Source: Aeromicrobium sp. Leaf350 (GTDB taxonomy: Bacteria > Actinomycetota > Actinomycetes > Propionibacteriales > Nocardioidaceae). Taken from it: a DNA stretch of 64,000 nucleotides. This document shows, piece by piece, positions 41,802-50,075 of the stretch. The first letter of the stretch is position 1; each line of letters opens with the position of its first letter. The DNA is taken from positions 1,178,001-1,242,000 of the forward strand of contig NZ_CAKASL010000001.1 of NCBI RefSeq assembly GCF_916858655.1, in the 5' to 3' direction. The notes below the pieces were generated by a model, which was not told the DNA's origin, searched no databases, and saw only the letters and a program-made list of their open reading frames with translations. Position numbers and translations under genes: made by a program.

Positions 41802-43595
41802 TCAGTGCGTGGCGGCTGACTGCGCCGCCAGGCGGACGGGCGCGTTGGGGGCGCCGAAGCCCGCGTAGCCGGCCCGGCGCTCGACGACCTCGAGGAAGAC
41901 CTGCCCGACCGTGCGGGTGTAGAAGTGCACGAACTCGCCGTCGTCGTCGCGGTCGTACAGCAGGTCGAGGTCCTGGAGCTCGGCGACGACCTCGGCGGCC
42001 AGCCCGAACCGCGCCGACAGGTCCTCGTAGTAGTTGTCCGGCACCGGCAGGAAGGCGAGCCCGCGTCGACGGGCGGACCGTGCAAGCCCGACCACGTCGT
42101 CGCACGAGACCGCGACGTGCTGGTCGAGGTGCGCCTGGACCGGCGGCGCGACGTTGAGCGGCAGGCTGACCGCGCCGTCCGGCGACCGCATGACGTGGCT
42201 GCGGACCAGGCCGTTCGGCCCGGCGACCTGCGTGGAGGCCTGGGCCTCCAGCCCCAGGACGCTCGTGTGGAACAGGACCGCCTCGTCGAGGACGTCCCAC
42301 GGCTGCGCGAGGTTGACGTGGTCGACCCGCCCGATCCCGGTCGGGCCCGGTGCCGTGCCGTGCTCGAACTCCTCGACCCACGCGGGCTCGCCGGCGACGG
42401 CGTCCACCCAGTAGACCTCGGTGCCGTCCGGGGCGACGACCGCGTCGATGACCTGCTCGGTGGCGTACGTGCGGCGGTGCGCCGGCGGGGCCACGAGCTC
42501 GGCGGCACGGAGCGAGGTCGCGGAGGCGTCGGGCACCTGCAGCCCGACCGCGGCCAGGTGCGGGGCCTCACCTCGGGCGTGCTGCTCGTTGAGCACGACC
42601 CGCACGTCGCCCGCGCTCCAGAGCGTGACGGGCTTGGTGCGATGGCGACCTCGCGGGGTCAGACCGAGCTGCCCGAGAAGGACCTCGAGCTCGCTCGTGT
42701 CCTCGGCCTTGATCTCGACGAAGTCGAACCCGGTCGGCGCGGCGGCCTCCTTCAACTGGCGCACGTCGTGGCGCTCAGGGACCAGGCGAGCGGCGGCGTC
42801 CTCGAGCCAGCGCAACGAGCGCAGCGCGTGGACCGCTGTCCGGCGCGTGTCGGTCTGCCGGAAGGTGTCGTTGAAGACCTCGAGCGACAGCGGGCCGTCG
42901 TAGCCGGTCCGCAGGACGTGGGAGACGAAGGTCGGCAGGTCGAAGCTGCCCTCGCCGGGGAACAGGCGGTGGTGGCGGCTCCACGAGAGCACGTCCATCG
43001 ACAGCGCGGGGGCGTCGGCGAGCTGGAGGAAGAAGATCTTCTCGCCGGGGATCTGCTCGATCGCCGACGGGTCGTGCCCGCGGGACAGCACGTGGAAGGA
43101 GTCGAGGCACGTGCCGACGGCGGGGTGGTCGGCGAGCTCGACGATGCGCCACGCGCGGCGGTAGTCGTCGACGTAGCGGCCCCACGCGAGTGCCTCGAAG
43201 GCGATGCGCACGCCGTAGCCCTGGGCGAGGTCGCCCAGACGGCGCAGCTGGGAGGCGCTCACCTCGTCGTCGTCGATCGTCGCGGTGCCGACGTTGCTGC
43301 AGCACAGCACCAGGTCCATGCCGAGCCGCTGCATCAGCGCGAACTTCGCCTCGGCGCGCCGCAGCACGTCGGCGAACTGCTCCTCGGTGACGCCCTCGAC
43401 GTCGCGCATCGGCTGGTAGAGGTCCAACGTCAGCCCGAGGCGGTCGGCGAGCGCCCGGATCTCCTCGGGGCTCGACGGGCAGGCGACCAGGTCGGGCTCG
43501 AAGACCTCGACACCGTCGAAGCCCGCCGCGGCGCACGCGTGCAGCTTCTCGACGAGGGTGCCGCTGAGGCACACGGTGGCGATGGAGGTCCGCAT
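41802..43595 (-). CDS. qsuB: 3-Dehydroshikimate dehydratase, QsuB-type fusion
   Basis: 597-residue two-domain enzyme that converts 3-dehydroshikimate to protocatechuate. Residues 1-280 form a TIM barrel of the sugar-phosphate isomerase type. The metal ligands Glu134 (FEALAWG), Asp165 (LDSFH), Gln191 (LQLADA) and Glu239 (SLEVFND) match the E/D/Q/E set known for this family. Residues 290-597 resemble 4-hydroxyphenylpyruvate dioxygenase (VOC), including RIDHVN-like GRVDHVNLAQPW and the C-terminal FLEVVERR; in known QsuB this half is not required for the dehydratase chemistry. Divergent from a TetR gene with an operator between. Confidence 0.93.
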   Translation of the reverse strand: MRTSIATVCLSGTLVEKLHACAAAGFDGVEVFEPDLVACPSSPEEIRALADRLGLTLDLYQPMRDVEGVTEEQFADVLRRAEAKFALMQRLGMDLVLCCSNVGTATIDDDEVSASQLRRLGDLAQGYGVRIAFEALAWGRYVDDYRRAWRIVELADHPAVGTCLDSFHVLSRGHDPSAIEQIPGEKIFFLQLADAPALSMDVLSWSRHHRLFPGEGSFDLPTFVSHVLRTGYDGPLSLEVFNDTFRQTDTRRTAVHALRSLRWLEDAAARLVPERHDVRQLKEAAAPTGFDFVEIKAEDTSELEVLLGQLGLTPRGRHRTKPVTLWSAGDVRVVLNEQHARGEAPHLAAVGLQVPDASATSLRAAELVAPPAHRRTYATEQVIDAVVAPDGTEVYWVDAVAGEPAWVEEFEHGTAPGPTGIGRVDHVNLAQPWDVLDEAVLFHTSVLGLEAQASTQVAGPNGLVRSHVMRSPDGAVSLPLNVAPPVQAHLDQHVAVSCDDVVGLARSARRRGLAFLPVPDNYYEDLSARFGLAAEVVAELQDLDLLYDRDDDGEFVHFYTRTVGQVFLEVVERRAGYAGFGAPNAPVRLAAQSAATH

Positions 43596-43602
43596 CCACG
43601 CA

Positions 43603-43621
43603 ATGTACCAAACAGTTCATT
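43603..43621. promoter_or_regulatory. Operator-like sequence upstream of qsuB
   Basis: ATGTACCAAACAGTTCATT, 8 bp before the qsuB start and 53 bp before the TetR GTG. It matches the reverse complement of 44419-44437 at 15 of 19 positions; together they give ATGTACSAAACRGTWCRTT. Site for the adjacent TetR protein by inference. Confidence 0.68.
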
Positions 43622-43673
43622 ACTCGGCGATCCGTCACGCCTGGGGGCACCTGCCGCGCACTAGGCTGCAGGC

Positions 43674-44297
43674 GTGGCGGAGAAGCAGCAGCGCGACGCA
43701 GAGCGCACGAGGGCCGAGCTGCTCGCGACCGCGACGACGGTCTTCGCCGAGATGGGCTACTCGGGCGCTCGCGTCGACGAGATCGCCGAGCGCACCCGCA
43801 CCACGAAGCGGATGATCTACTACTACTTCGGCGGCAAGGAGCAGCTCTACCTCGCGGTCCTGGAGAACGCGTACCGCGGGATCCGCGACGCCGAGCAGGC
43901 CCTCCACGTCGACGACCTCGACCCGCTCGACGCGCTCCGCGCCCTGGCCGAGCGCACCTTCGACCACCACCTCGAGCACACCGACTTCATCCGGCTGGTG
44001 TCGATCGAGAACATCCACCGCGGCGAGTTCATCCGTCGCCTCGACTCGCTGCGTGACCTCGCCCAGCCCGCGAAGGACCTGCTCGACGAGGTCCTCACCC
44101 GTGGCCGCGCGGCCGGTGTCGTCCGCGACGACGTCGACGCCCTCGACGTGCACCTCGTGATCAGTGCGTTCTGCGTCTTCCAGGTCGCGAACCGCCACAC
44201 GTTCGGCTACCTGTTCGACGTCGACCTCGCCGAGCGCGCCGACCACCTGCGCACCGTGGTCGGCGACGTCGTCGTCGGCTGGCTCCAGCAGCGCTGA
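43674..44297 (+). CDS. TetR-family regulator of quinate/shikimate genes
   Basis: 207-residue TetR protein. Helix-turn-helix GARVDEIAERTRTTKRMIYYYFGGK (core IAERTRTTKRMIYYYF) at about residues 30-54, followed by a C-terminal TetR_C domain typical of regulators of aromatic-acid genes. GTG start at 43674 with TAGGCT just upstream, so probably leaderless. It lies between qsuB (divergent) and the dehydrogenase/transporter pair (same strand), and the shared 19-bp site flanks it on both sides. A role as repressor released by quinate, shikimate or dehydroshikimate is inferred; in Corynebacterium this job is done by a LysR-type protein. Confidence 0.88.
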   Translation: MAEKQQRDAERTRAELLATATTVFAEMGYSGARVDEIAERTRTTKRMIYYYFGGKEQLYLAVLENAYRGIRDAEQALHVDDLDPLDALRALAERTFDHHLEHTDFIRLVSIENIHRGEFIRRLDSLRDLAQPAKDLLDEVLTRGRAAGVVRDDVDALDVHLVISAFCVFQVANRHTFGYLFDVDLAERADHLRTVVGDVVVGWLQQR

Positions 44298-44418
44298 CCA
44301 CACGACCCCATCCGAGCGCCCACCGCGGCGCCTCGGGCACGCCGCCGCGCCGTTTTCACGCCTGGGACGCGTCCCGGCGTTGACGTGACGTGGGTCTCGT
44401 GCTTCACTTCACATCCTG

Positions 44419-44437
44419 AACGTACCGTTTCGTACAT
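44419..44437. promoter_or_regulatory. Operator-like sequence upstream of quinate/shikimate dehydrogenase
   Basis: AACGTACCGTTTCGTACAT, whose complement ATGTACGAAACGGTACGTT matches the site upstream of qsuB. It contains GTAC-N6-GTAC and ends 12 bp before the GTG start of the dehydrogenase. A separate 12-bp palindrome GGGACGCGTCCC lies at 44364-44375. Confidence 0.68.
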
Positions 44438-44449
44438 TGGAGTGACGCC

Positions 44450-45313
44450 GTGACATTTCGGAGCTACCTCGTGGGCCTGGTCGGCTCCGGCGTGGGACCG
44501 TCCCTGACCCCCGCCTTGCACGAGGCCGAGGCCCGGCACCTGGGGCTGGCGTACACGTACCGCACGATCGACATCGCCGACCGCGGCATCGCCCCCGAGC
44601 AGATCGGTGAGGTCCTGCAGTGGGCCCGCGACCTCGGCTTCGACGCCCTCAACGTCACCCACCCGTGCAAGCAGCTCGTGCTCCCCCACCTCGACCGGAT
44701 CGACCCGGTCGCGGAGGCGCTGGGCGCCGTCAACACCGTGATCTTCACGCCCGACGGCGCCGTGGGTCACAACACCGACACCAGCGGCTTCGCCACGGCG
44801 TTCACCGCCGGGCTGCCCGACGCGGCCCGCCGCGAGGTCGTGCTGATCGGCGCCGGTGGCGCCGGAGCCGCCGTGGCCGACGCCGTGCTGCGGCTCGGCG
44901 CCGAGCGGCTCACCGTCGTGGACGTCGACGACGACCGCGCCGCACGCCTCGCCCGCGAGCTCGCTGACCGGCACGACACGCCCGTCACCGGCTCGACGCC
45001 CGACAAGCTCCCGGCCCTGCTCGCCGACGCCGACGGCGTCGTGCACTGCACCCCGACGGGCATGGCCGACCACCCCGGCCTGCCGTTCGACGCGGCGCTC
45101 CTGCGCCCCGACCTGTGGGTCGCCGACATCGTCTACCGCCCGCTCGAGACCGCGCTCGTGCTCGCCGCCCGCGCGGCCGGCAGCCCCACGCTCGACGGCG
45201 GCGCGATGGCCGTGCACCAGGCCGTCGACGCCCTGCGCCTCATCACCGGCGTCGCCCCCGACGCCGCGCGCATGACCCAGCACTTCCACCGACTCGTCGA
45301 CGCCGTCGGCTGA
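44450..45313 (+). CDS. qsuD: Quinate/shikimate dehydrogenase (NAD-type)
   Basis: 287-residue AroE-family dehydrogenase. Near the N-terminus Ser18-Leu-Thr20 (GPSLTPALHE) replaces the Ser-x-Ser of biosynthetic AroE; the Ser/Thr pair is the feature of Corynebacterium quinate/shikimate dehydrogenase. NVTHPCKQ holds the catalytic Lys, and GAGGAGAAVADAVL followed by VVDVDDDRA ends in acidic residues, favouring NAD over NADP. It thus oxidises quinate or shikimate to the 3-dehydro acids for QsuB. GTG at 44450 with TTGGAG upstream. Co-transcribed with the MFS transporter gene 23 bp later. Confidence 0.9.
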   Translation: MTFRSYLVGLVGSGVGPSLTPALHEAEARHLGLAYTYRTIDIADRGIAPEQIGEVLQWARDLGFDALNVTHPCKQLVLPHLDRIDPVAEALGAVNTVIFTPDGAVGHNTDTSGFATAFTAGLPDAARREVVLIGAGGAGAAVADAVLRLGAERLTVVDVDDDRAARLARELADRHDTPVTGSTPDKLPALLADADGVVHCTPTGMADHPGLPFDAALLRPDLWVADIVYRPLETALVLAARAAGSPTLDGGAMAVHQAVDALRLITGVAPDAARMTQHFHRLVDAVG

Positions 45314-45336
45314 GTACCGTGACTACAGGAGAGACC

Positions 45337-46662
45337 ATGTCCGAGACCACGACCACCGAGAAGACGCCGAAGAAGGCGGCTCTCGCGAGCTTCATGGGTA
45401 GTGCCGTCGAGTACTACGACTTCTTCATCTTCGGCTCCGCAGCGGCGCTGATCTTCCCGACGGTGTTCTTCCCGTCGGACAACGACGCGGCCCTCGTGAT
45501 GTCGTTCGCGACCTTCGGCTTCGCCTACATCGCGCGGCCGTTCGGCGCCGTGATCCTCGGCCACTTCGGCGACCGGCTCGGCCGCCAGCGCGTCCTGATG
45601 TTCACGCTGGTGCTGATGGGCATCTCGACGTTCATCATCGGCTGCCTGCCGTCGTTCGAGCAGGTCGGCTGGCTGGCGCCCGGACTCCTGGTGCTGTGCC
45701 GCCTGATGCAGGGACTCTCCGCGGCCGGCGAGCAGGCCGGTGCGTCGTCACTGACGCTCGAGCACGCCCCCGACGACCGGCGCTCGTTCTTCACGTCGTG
45801 GACCCTGACCGGCACGCAGGGCGGCCAGATCCTCGCGGCCCTCATCTTCATCCCCGTCGTGGCGCTGCCCGACGAGATCAAGTTCAGCTACGGCTGGCGC
45901 ATCCCGTTCTGGGCCAGCGCGATCGTCGTCGTCGTCGCGTTCTTCATCCGCCGCAGCCTCGAGGAGACGCCGGAGTTCACCGAGGCGCAGGCCAAGGGCG
46001 AGATCGCCAAGATGCCGCTCATCCCGCTGATGCGTGACCACTGGCGCGACGTCCTGCGCGTCGTCCTGTGCGCCTTCATCGCCGCCGTCTCGACCGTGTT
46101 CGGCAACCTCGCCATCGCCTACGGCAAGGAGGTCGGCGTCAACGAGTCGATCACGCTGTGGCTGGTGGTCGCGGCCAACGTGGTGGCCCTCGGCACGCAG
46201 CCGCTCTGGGGCAGGCTCGCCGACCGCATCGGACGCAAGCCCGTCTTCGTCTACGGCGCCCTGTCCTCGGCCGTGTTCATGCCGTTCTACCTGCTCTCGA
46301 TGAGCCAGGACAACGAGCTGCTGACGTTCGCGCTGGCCATCCTGACCTTCTCGTTCGGGTACGCCGCGGCCAACGCCGTGTGGCCCTCGTTCTACGGCGA
46401 GATGTTCAGCACCCGCGTCCGCTTCTCGGGCATGGCGATCGGCACGCAGCTGGGCTTCCTGATGGCCGGCTTCGCGCCGAGCATCGTCACCGCCCTCGGC
46501 GGCGTGCAGGAGGGTGGCTGGGTGGTCATCAGCCTGTTCACCGCGGCGATCTCGATCACGGCGGCGATCGCGGCGCTCACTGCCCGCGAGACACGTGACG
46601 TGCCGACCGCGCTGCTCGGCCAGCGCGTGGACCCGGCGCGGCGCGAGCTCGTCGACGCCTGA
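45337..46662 (+). CDS. MFS transporter, metabolite:H+ symporter type (shikimate/quinate uptake)
   Basis: 441-residue membrane protein with about 12 hydrophobic segments. GSAVEYYDFFIFGSAAAL in the first segment and GHFGDRLGRQRVL in the 2-3 loop are hallmarks of the metabolite:H+ symporter branch (ShiA, ProP, KgtP). It probably imports shikimate, quinate or protocatechuate, as the gene follows the quinate/shikimate dehydrogenase. CAGGAGAGACC precedes the ATG at 45337. A hairpin between it and the convergent IclR gene ends the unit. Confidence 0.92.
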   Translation: MSETTTTEKTPKKAALASFMGSAVEYYDFFIFGSAAALIFPTVFFPSDNDAALVMSFATFGFAYIARPFGAVILGHFGDRLGRQRVLMFTLVLMGISTFIIGCLPSFEQVGWLAPGLLVLCRLMQGLSAAGEQAGASSLTLEHAPDDRRSFFTSWTLTGTQGGQILAALIFIPVVALPDEIKFSYGWRIPFWASAIVVVVAFFIRRSLEETPEFTEAQAKGEIAKMPLIPLMRDHWRDVLRVVLCAFIAAVSTVFGNLAIAYGKEVGVNESITLWLVVAANVVALGTQPLWGRLADRIGRKPVFVYGALSSAVFMPFYLLSMSQDNELLTFALAILTFSFGYAAANAVWPSFYGEMFSTRVRFSGMAIGTQLGFLMAGFAPSIVTALGGVQEGGWVVISLFTAAISITAAIAALTARETRDVPTALLGQRVDPARRELVDA

Positions 46663-46686
46663 GCACGACCTTCCGCAGCACCCGCG

Positions 46687-46718
46687 TCGGCCGGTTCCTC
46701 ACCCGAGGGACCGGCCGA
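46687..46718. terminator. Hairpin between MFS and IclR genes
   Basis: Perfect 9-bp stem TCGGCCGGT/ACCGGCCGA (46687-46695 with 46710-46718) capped by a CCTC/GAGG inner stem. It overlaps the 3' end of the convergent IclR gene and probably serves both directions. Confidence 0.7.
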
Positions 46719-47445
46719 TGCCTTGCGCCGCGACCTGCAGCGCCGTGGCCAGCCGGGTCCGGTCGCGACGCAGGGACGCCACGACGACACCCACGGCCGC
46801 GACGACCTGGTCCCCGCGGCGTACCGGGACCGCCACGGAGCACGCACCGAGCGTCATCTCCTCCGAGGTCGTGGCCATGCCCGAGCGCCGCACCCGCTCG
46901 AGCTGCTGGAGCAGCAGGCCTGGCTGGGTGACGGTGTAGGGCGTGACCCGACGGAGGTCCGCGAGCACCCGTCGCTGCACGTCGACAGGGGCGTGCGCCA
47001 GCAGCACCTTGCCGACGCCGGTGCAGTGCAGCGGCAGCGTCGAGCCGATCTGGCTGACGACCGGCACCGACGCGCGGCCCGTCATCCGCTCGAGGTACAG
47101 CACCTCGACGTCGTCGCGCACCGCCAGGTGCACCGTGGCACGCGTCGCCGCGTGCACGTCGTTGAGGAACGGCTCGGCGACCCGCCGCAGGTCCGACTCG
47201 ACCGGCGCGAGCAGGCCGACGTCCCAGAGCCGACGGCCCACGGCGTAGCCGCCGGACGGTGTCCGCACCAGCGCGCCGCCGTCGACGAGCTCACCGACGA
47301 GACGGTGCGCCGTCGAGAGGGGCAGCCCGGCGCGCTCCGCGAGGGCGCTCAGGCCGAGCTCACGGTGCTGCTCGTCGAAGGCGGTCAGCAGGGCGAGCAC
47401 GCGCGACGTCACGGTGGTGCCCGGGACCGCCGTGTTGCCCGCCAT
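46699..47445 (-). CDS. pcaR: IclR-family regulator of protocatechuate genes
   Basis: 248-residue IclR-type protein. The N-terminal winged helix contains LSALAERAGLPLSTAHRLVGELVDGG (core AERAGLPLSTAHRLVGEL, about residues 35-52), and the C-terminal effector domain has LPLHCTGVGKVLLAH. In many bacteria an IclR protein (PcaR, PcaU) next to pcaHG responds to protocatechuate or beta-ketoadipate. It is divergent from pcaH with a 7-3-7 palindrome between. Whether it activates or represses cannot be told from sequence. Confidence 0.88.
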   Translation of the reverse strand: MAGNTAVPGTTVTSRVLALLTAFDEQHRELGLSALAERAGLPLSTAHRLVGELVDGGALVRTPSGGYAVGRRLWDVGLLAPVESDLRRVAEPFLNDVHAATRATVHLAVRDDVEVLYLERMTGRASVPVVSQIGSTLPLHCTGVGKVLLAHAPVDVQRRVLADLRRVTPYTVTQPGLLLQQLERVRRSGMATTSEEMTLGACSVAVPVRRGDQVVAAVGVVVASLRRDRTRLATALQVAAQGIGRSLG

Positions 47446-47460
47446 CCCATCAGGCTAGAA

Positions 47461-47477
47461 CTTCCGCTGAGCGGAAG
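47461..47477. promoter_or_regulatory. Palindrome in pcaR-pcaH promoter
   Basis: CTTCCGCTGAGCGGAAG: perfect 7-bp arms with a 3-bp centre, 15 bp upstream of the IclR start and 45 bp upstream of pcaH. Size and place fit an IclR operator for both divergent genes. Confidence 0.72.
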
Positions 47478-47522
47478 CAATCCCTTGGATCCGGCCCACC
47501 CACGGCTTACCGTCGGAGCATC

Positions 47523-48302
47523 ATGACGACGATCGACACCAACCCCAACGCGGCCCAGCGCACGCAGGCCGAGATGTCCGCCGAGATGGCGGAGCAGACG
47601 GCGGCCTACGAGCGGGCCGGGGTCGAGGAGACCCAGCCCCGGCTCGACTACGCGCCGTACCGCAGCAGCCTCCTGCGCCACCCCACCAAGGACCTGCACC
47701 ACGCCGACCCTGAGTCGATCGAGCTGTGGTCGCCGTGCTTCGGCGAGCGCGACGTGCACCCGCTGGAGTCGGACCTGACGATCCAGCACGGCGGCGAGCC
47801 GATCGGCGAGCGCATGGTGGTGACGGGGCGCGTCGTCGACGGCGACGGCCGGCCCGTGCGCCGTCAGCTCGTCGAGATCTGGCAGGCCAACGCCGGCGGC
47901 CGCTACGTGCACAAGCGCGACCAGCACCCGGCGCCGCTCGACCCGAGCTTCACCGGCGTCGGCCGGTGCCTGACCGACGACGACGGCACCTACCGATTCA
48001 CGACGATCAAGCCCGGTCCGTACCCGTGGAAGAACCACCGCAACGCCTGGCGTCCGGCGCACATCCACTTCTCGCTGTTCGGCACCGACTTCACCCAGCG
48101 CCTCGTGACCCAGATGTACTTCCCGGGCGACCCGCTGTTCGCGCTCGACCCGATCTACCAGTCGATCCGCGACGCCAAGGCACGCGACCGGCTCGTCGCC
48201 ACGTACGACCACGACGTCACGACGCACGAGTGGGCGACCGGCTACCGGTGGGACATCGTCCTGTCGGGCAGCCACCCCACGCCGCTCGAGGAGGACCACT
48301 GA
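47523..48302 (+). CDS. pcaH: Protocatechuate 3,4-dioxygenase beta subunit
   Basis: 259-residue catalytic subunit of the intradiol dioxygenase that opens protocatechuate to 3-carboxy-cis,cis-muconate. The Fe(III) ligands are all present: Tyr128 (GGRYVH), Tyr167 (GPYPW), His180 and His182 (AHIHFS). The N-terminal 60 residues carry the beta-subunit extension ending SSLLRHP-KDL. pcaG starts on the last base of its stop codon (TGATG), giving the usual 1:1 subunit coupling. First gene of pcaHGBDC. Confidence 0.96.
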   Translation: MTTIDTNPNAAQRTQAEMSAEMAEQTAAYERAGVEETQPRLDYAPYRSSLLRHPTKDLHHADPESIELWSPCFGERDVHPLESDLTIQHGGEPIGERMVVTGRVVDGDGRPVRRQLVEIWQANAGGRYVHKRDQHPAPLDPSFTGVGRCLTDDDGTYRFTTIKPGPYPWKNHRNAWRPAHIHFSLFGTDFTQRLVTQMYFPGDPLFALDPIYQSIRDAKARDRLVATYDHDVTTHEWATGYRWDIVLSGSHPTPLEEDH

Positions 48303-48853
48303 TGCTGCCCCCCACCCCGGCGCAGACCGTTGGTCCCTTCTTCGGCTACGCCCTGCCCTTCCCGCAGGACGACGAGCTCGTGCCACCGGGGCGCGCCGAC
48401 GCGATCCGCCTGCACGGCGACGTGCTCGACGGCTCCGGTGCGGGCGTGCCCGACGCCCTGCTCGAGCTGTGGCAGGCCGCGCCCGACGGCACCGTGCCGC
48501 AGGAGCCCGGCTCCCTGCGTCGTGACGGCTGGACCTTCACGGGCTGGGGCCGCGCCTCGACCGACGACGCGGGCCACTACTCGTTCACCACGCTGCGCCC
48601 CGGGGCCACCGAGCCGGGGGCCGCGCCATTCTTCCTGGTCACGGTCTTCGCCCGCGGCCTGATGAACCGGCTCTTCACCCGCGCGTACCTGCCGGACGAC
48701 GCCGATGCGCTCGCCGCCGACCGTCTCCTCGCCACCGTCGCGGCGGACCGGCGCGACACCCTGATCGCTGCTGCCGAGCCCACGGGCTACCGGTTCGACG
48801 TGCGCCTGCAGGGCGAGGACGAGACCGTGTTCCTCGCCTATCCGGGAGAGTGA
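48302..48853 (+). CDS. pcaG: Protocatechuate 3,4-dioxygenase alpha subunit
   Basis: 183-residue alpha subunit, starting PPTPAQTVGPFFGYAL, which is the conserved alpha-chain N-terminus lining the active site. The fold motif LLELWQAAPDG is shared with PcaH, but the Fe ligands are absent, as in all PcaG. LFTRAYLPDD and the C-terminal FDVRLQGEDETVFLAY are typical. Pairs with PcaH in a large (alpha-beta)n complex. pcaB follows after 4 bp. Confidence 0.95.
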   Translation: MLPPTPAQTVGPFFGYALPFPQDDELVPPGRADAIRLHGDVLDGSGAGVPDALLELWQAAPDGTVPQEPGSLRRDGWTFTGWGRASTDDAGHYSFTTLRPGATEPGAAPFFLVTVFARGLMNRLFTRAYLPDDADALAADRLLATVAADRRDTLIAAAEPTGYRFDVRLQGEDETVFLAYPGE

Positions 48854-48857
48854 GCCC

Positions 48858-50075
48858 ATGACCGACGCAGCCTCCACCGCCGACCTGTTCTGGCCCGGCG
48901 CCCATCGCGCCACCGGGCTGGACGACGCCGCCTTCGTCGAGGCCATGGTCGTCGTCGAGCAGTCGTGGCTCGACGGGCTCGTGGCTCTCGACGTGGCACC
49001 GGCCGATGCCGCCGGTGACCTCACCGGGCTCGTGTCGGCGGAGGACCTCGCGCACCTGTCGGTCGCGGCCGAGGCCGGTGGCAACCCGGTCATCGGTCTG
49101 GTCGCGCTGCTGCGCGAGCGGACCGGCGGCGCGACGTCGCGCTGGCTGCACCGAGGGCTCACGAGCCAGGACGTCGTCGACACCGCCCTCGTCCTGCTGG
49201 CGCGGGGGGCGACGGAGCGGATCGCTGCCGACCTCCGCGCGCAGCTCGGCCGCCTGGCCGACCTCGCCGGCGAGCACCGGACCTCGCCGATGGTGGGCCG
49301 TACCCTGACCCAGCACGCCGTGCCGATCACGATCGGCACCAAGATCGCCGGCTGGATCGGCGGGGTGGCCGACGCGCTCGAGGACGTCGCTCGGGTGAGC
49401 GCCTCCCTGCCCGTGCAGATCGGCGGAGCGGCCGGCACCAACGCCGCGGCGGTCGAGCTCGCGGGAGACCCGCAGGTCGCGCTCGACCTGGTCGCTCGCT
49501 CGGCCGAGGCGCTCGGTCTCGCGGCGGTCGCGCCCTGGCACACGACGCGCAGCCCCATCACGTCGATCGGTGACGCACTCACCCGCTGCACCGACGCCTG
49601 GGGGCGCATCGCCGCCGACGTCGCGACGCTCTCGCGGCCCGAGATCGCAGAGGTGCGCGAGGGGTCCGGCGGCGGATCCTCGACGATGCCCCACAAGGCG
49701 AACCCCGTGCTGTCGGTGCTGCTGAAGCGCGCGGCACTCACGACTCCTGCGCTGGCCGCCACCCTGCACCTCGCCGCGGCCACCGCGGTCGACGAGCGGC
49801 CCGACGGCGCCTGGCACGCGGAGTGGGACACCCTCCGCCTGCTCGCGCTGCGCACCGTCGTCGCGGCGAGCCAGGCCCGCGACCTCCTCGACGGACTGGT
49901 CGTCAACGCCGACCGAGCGCTGGCGAACCTCCAGGCCGCCGTCGGCGTGGACGCCGAGCAGGCCTCGATGGCCGAGCTCGCGGGCCGTGCGCCGCGGGCC
50001 GACCACCTCGGCACCAGCACGTTCGTCGTCGACGCAGCCGTTGAGCGCGCCCGCAGCCTGGCGGGCGAAGCATGA
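48858..50075 (+). CDS. pcaB: 3-Carboxy-cis,cis-muconate cycloisomerase
   Basis: 405-residue member of the fumarase/aspartase superfamily. It lactonises 3-carboxymuconate to 4-carboxymuconolactone. HRGLTSQDVVDTALVL and the signature GGGSSTMPHKANPVLS (Ser at the catalytic loop, about residues 270-285) are present. It is a little shorter than proteobacterial PcaB (about 450). Its stop overlaps the pcaD start (ATGA). Cytosolic. Confidence 0.95.
   Translation: MTDAASTADLFWPGAHRATGLDDAAFVEAMVVVEQSWLDGLVALDVAPADAAGDLTGLVSAEDLAHLSVAAEAGGNPVIGLVALLRERTGGATSRWLHRGLTSQDVVDTALVLLARGATERIAADLRAQLGRLADLAGEHRTSPMVGRTLTQHAVPITIGTKIAGWIGGVADALEDVARVSASLPVQIGGAAGTNAAAVELAGDPQVALDLVARSAEALGLAAVAPWHTTRSPITSIGDALTRCTDAWGRIAADVATLSRPEIAEVREGSGGGSSTMPHKANPVLSVLLKRAALTTPALAATLHLAAATAVDERPDGAWHAEWDTLRLLALRTVVAASQARDLLDGLVVNADRALANLQAAVGVDAEQASMAELAGRAPRADHLGTSTFVVDAAVERARSLAGEA

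Noticed and set aside
44364..44375. GGGACGCGTCCC as a further regulator site of the quinate unit
   Set aside because: A 12-bp GC palindrome is not rare in such DNA, it has no second copy at the other quinate promoter, and it could equally be the end of the TetR transcript.
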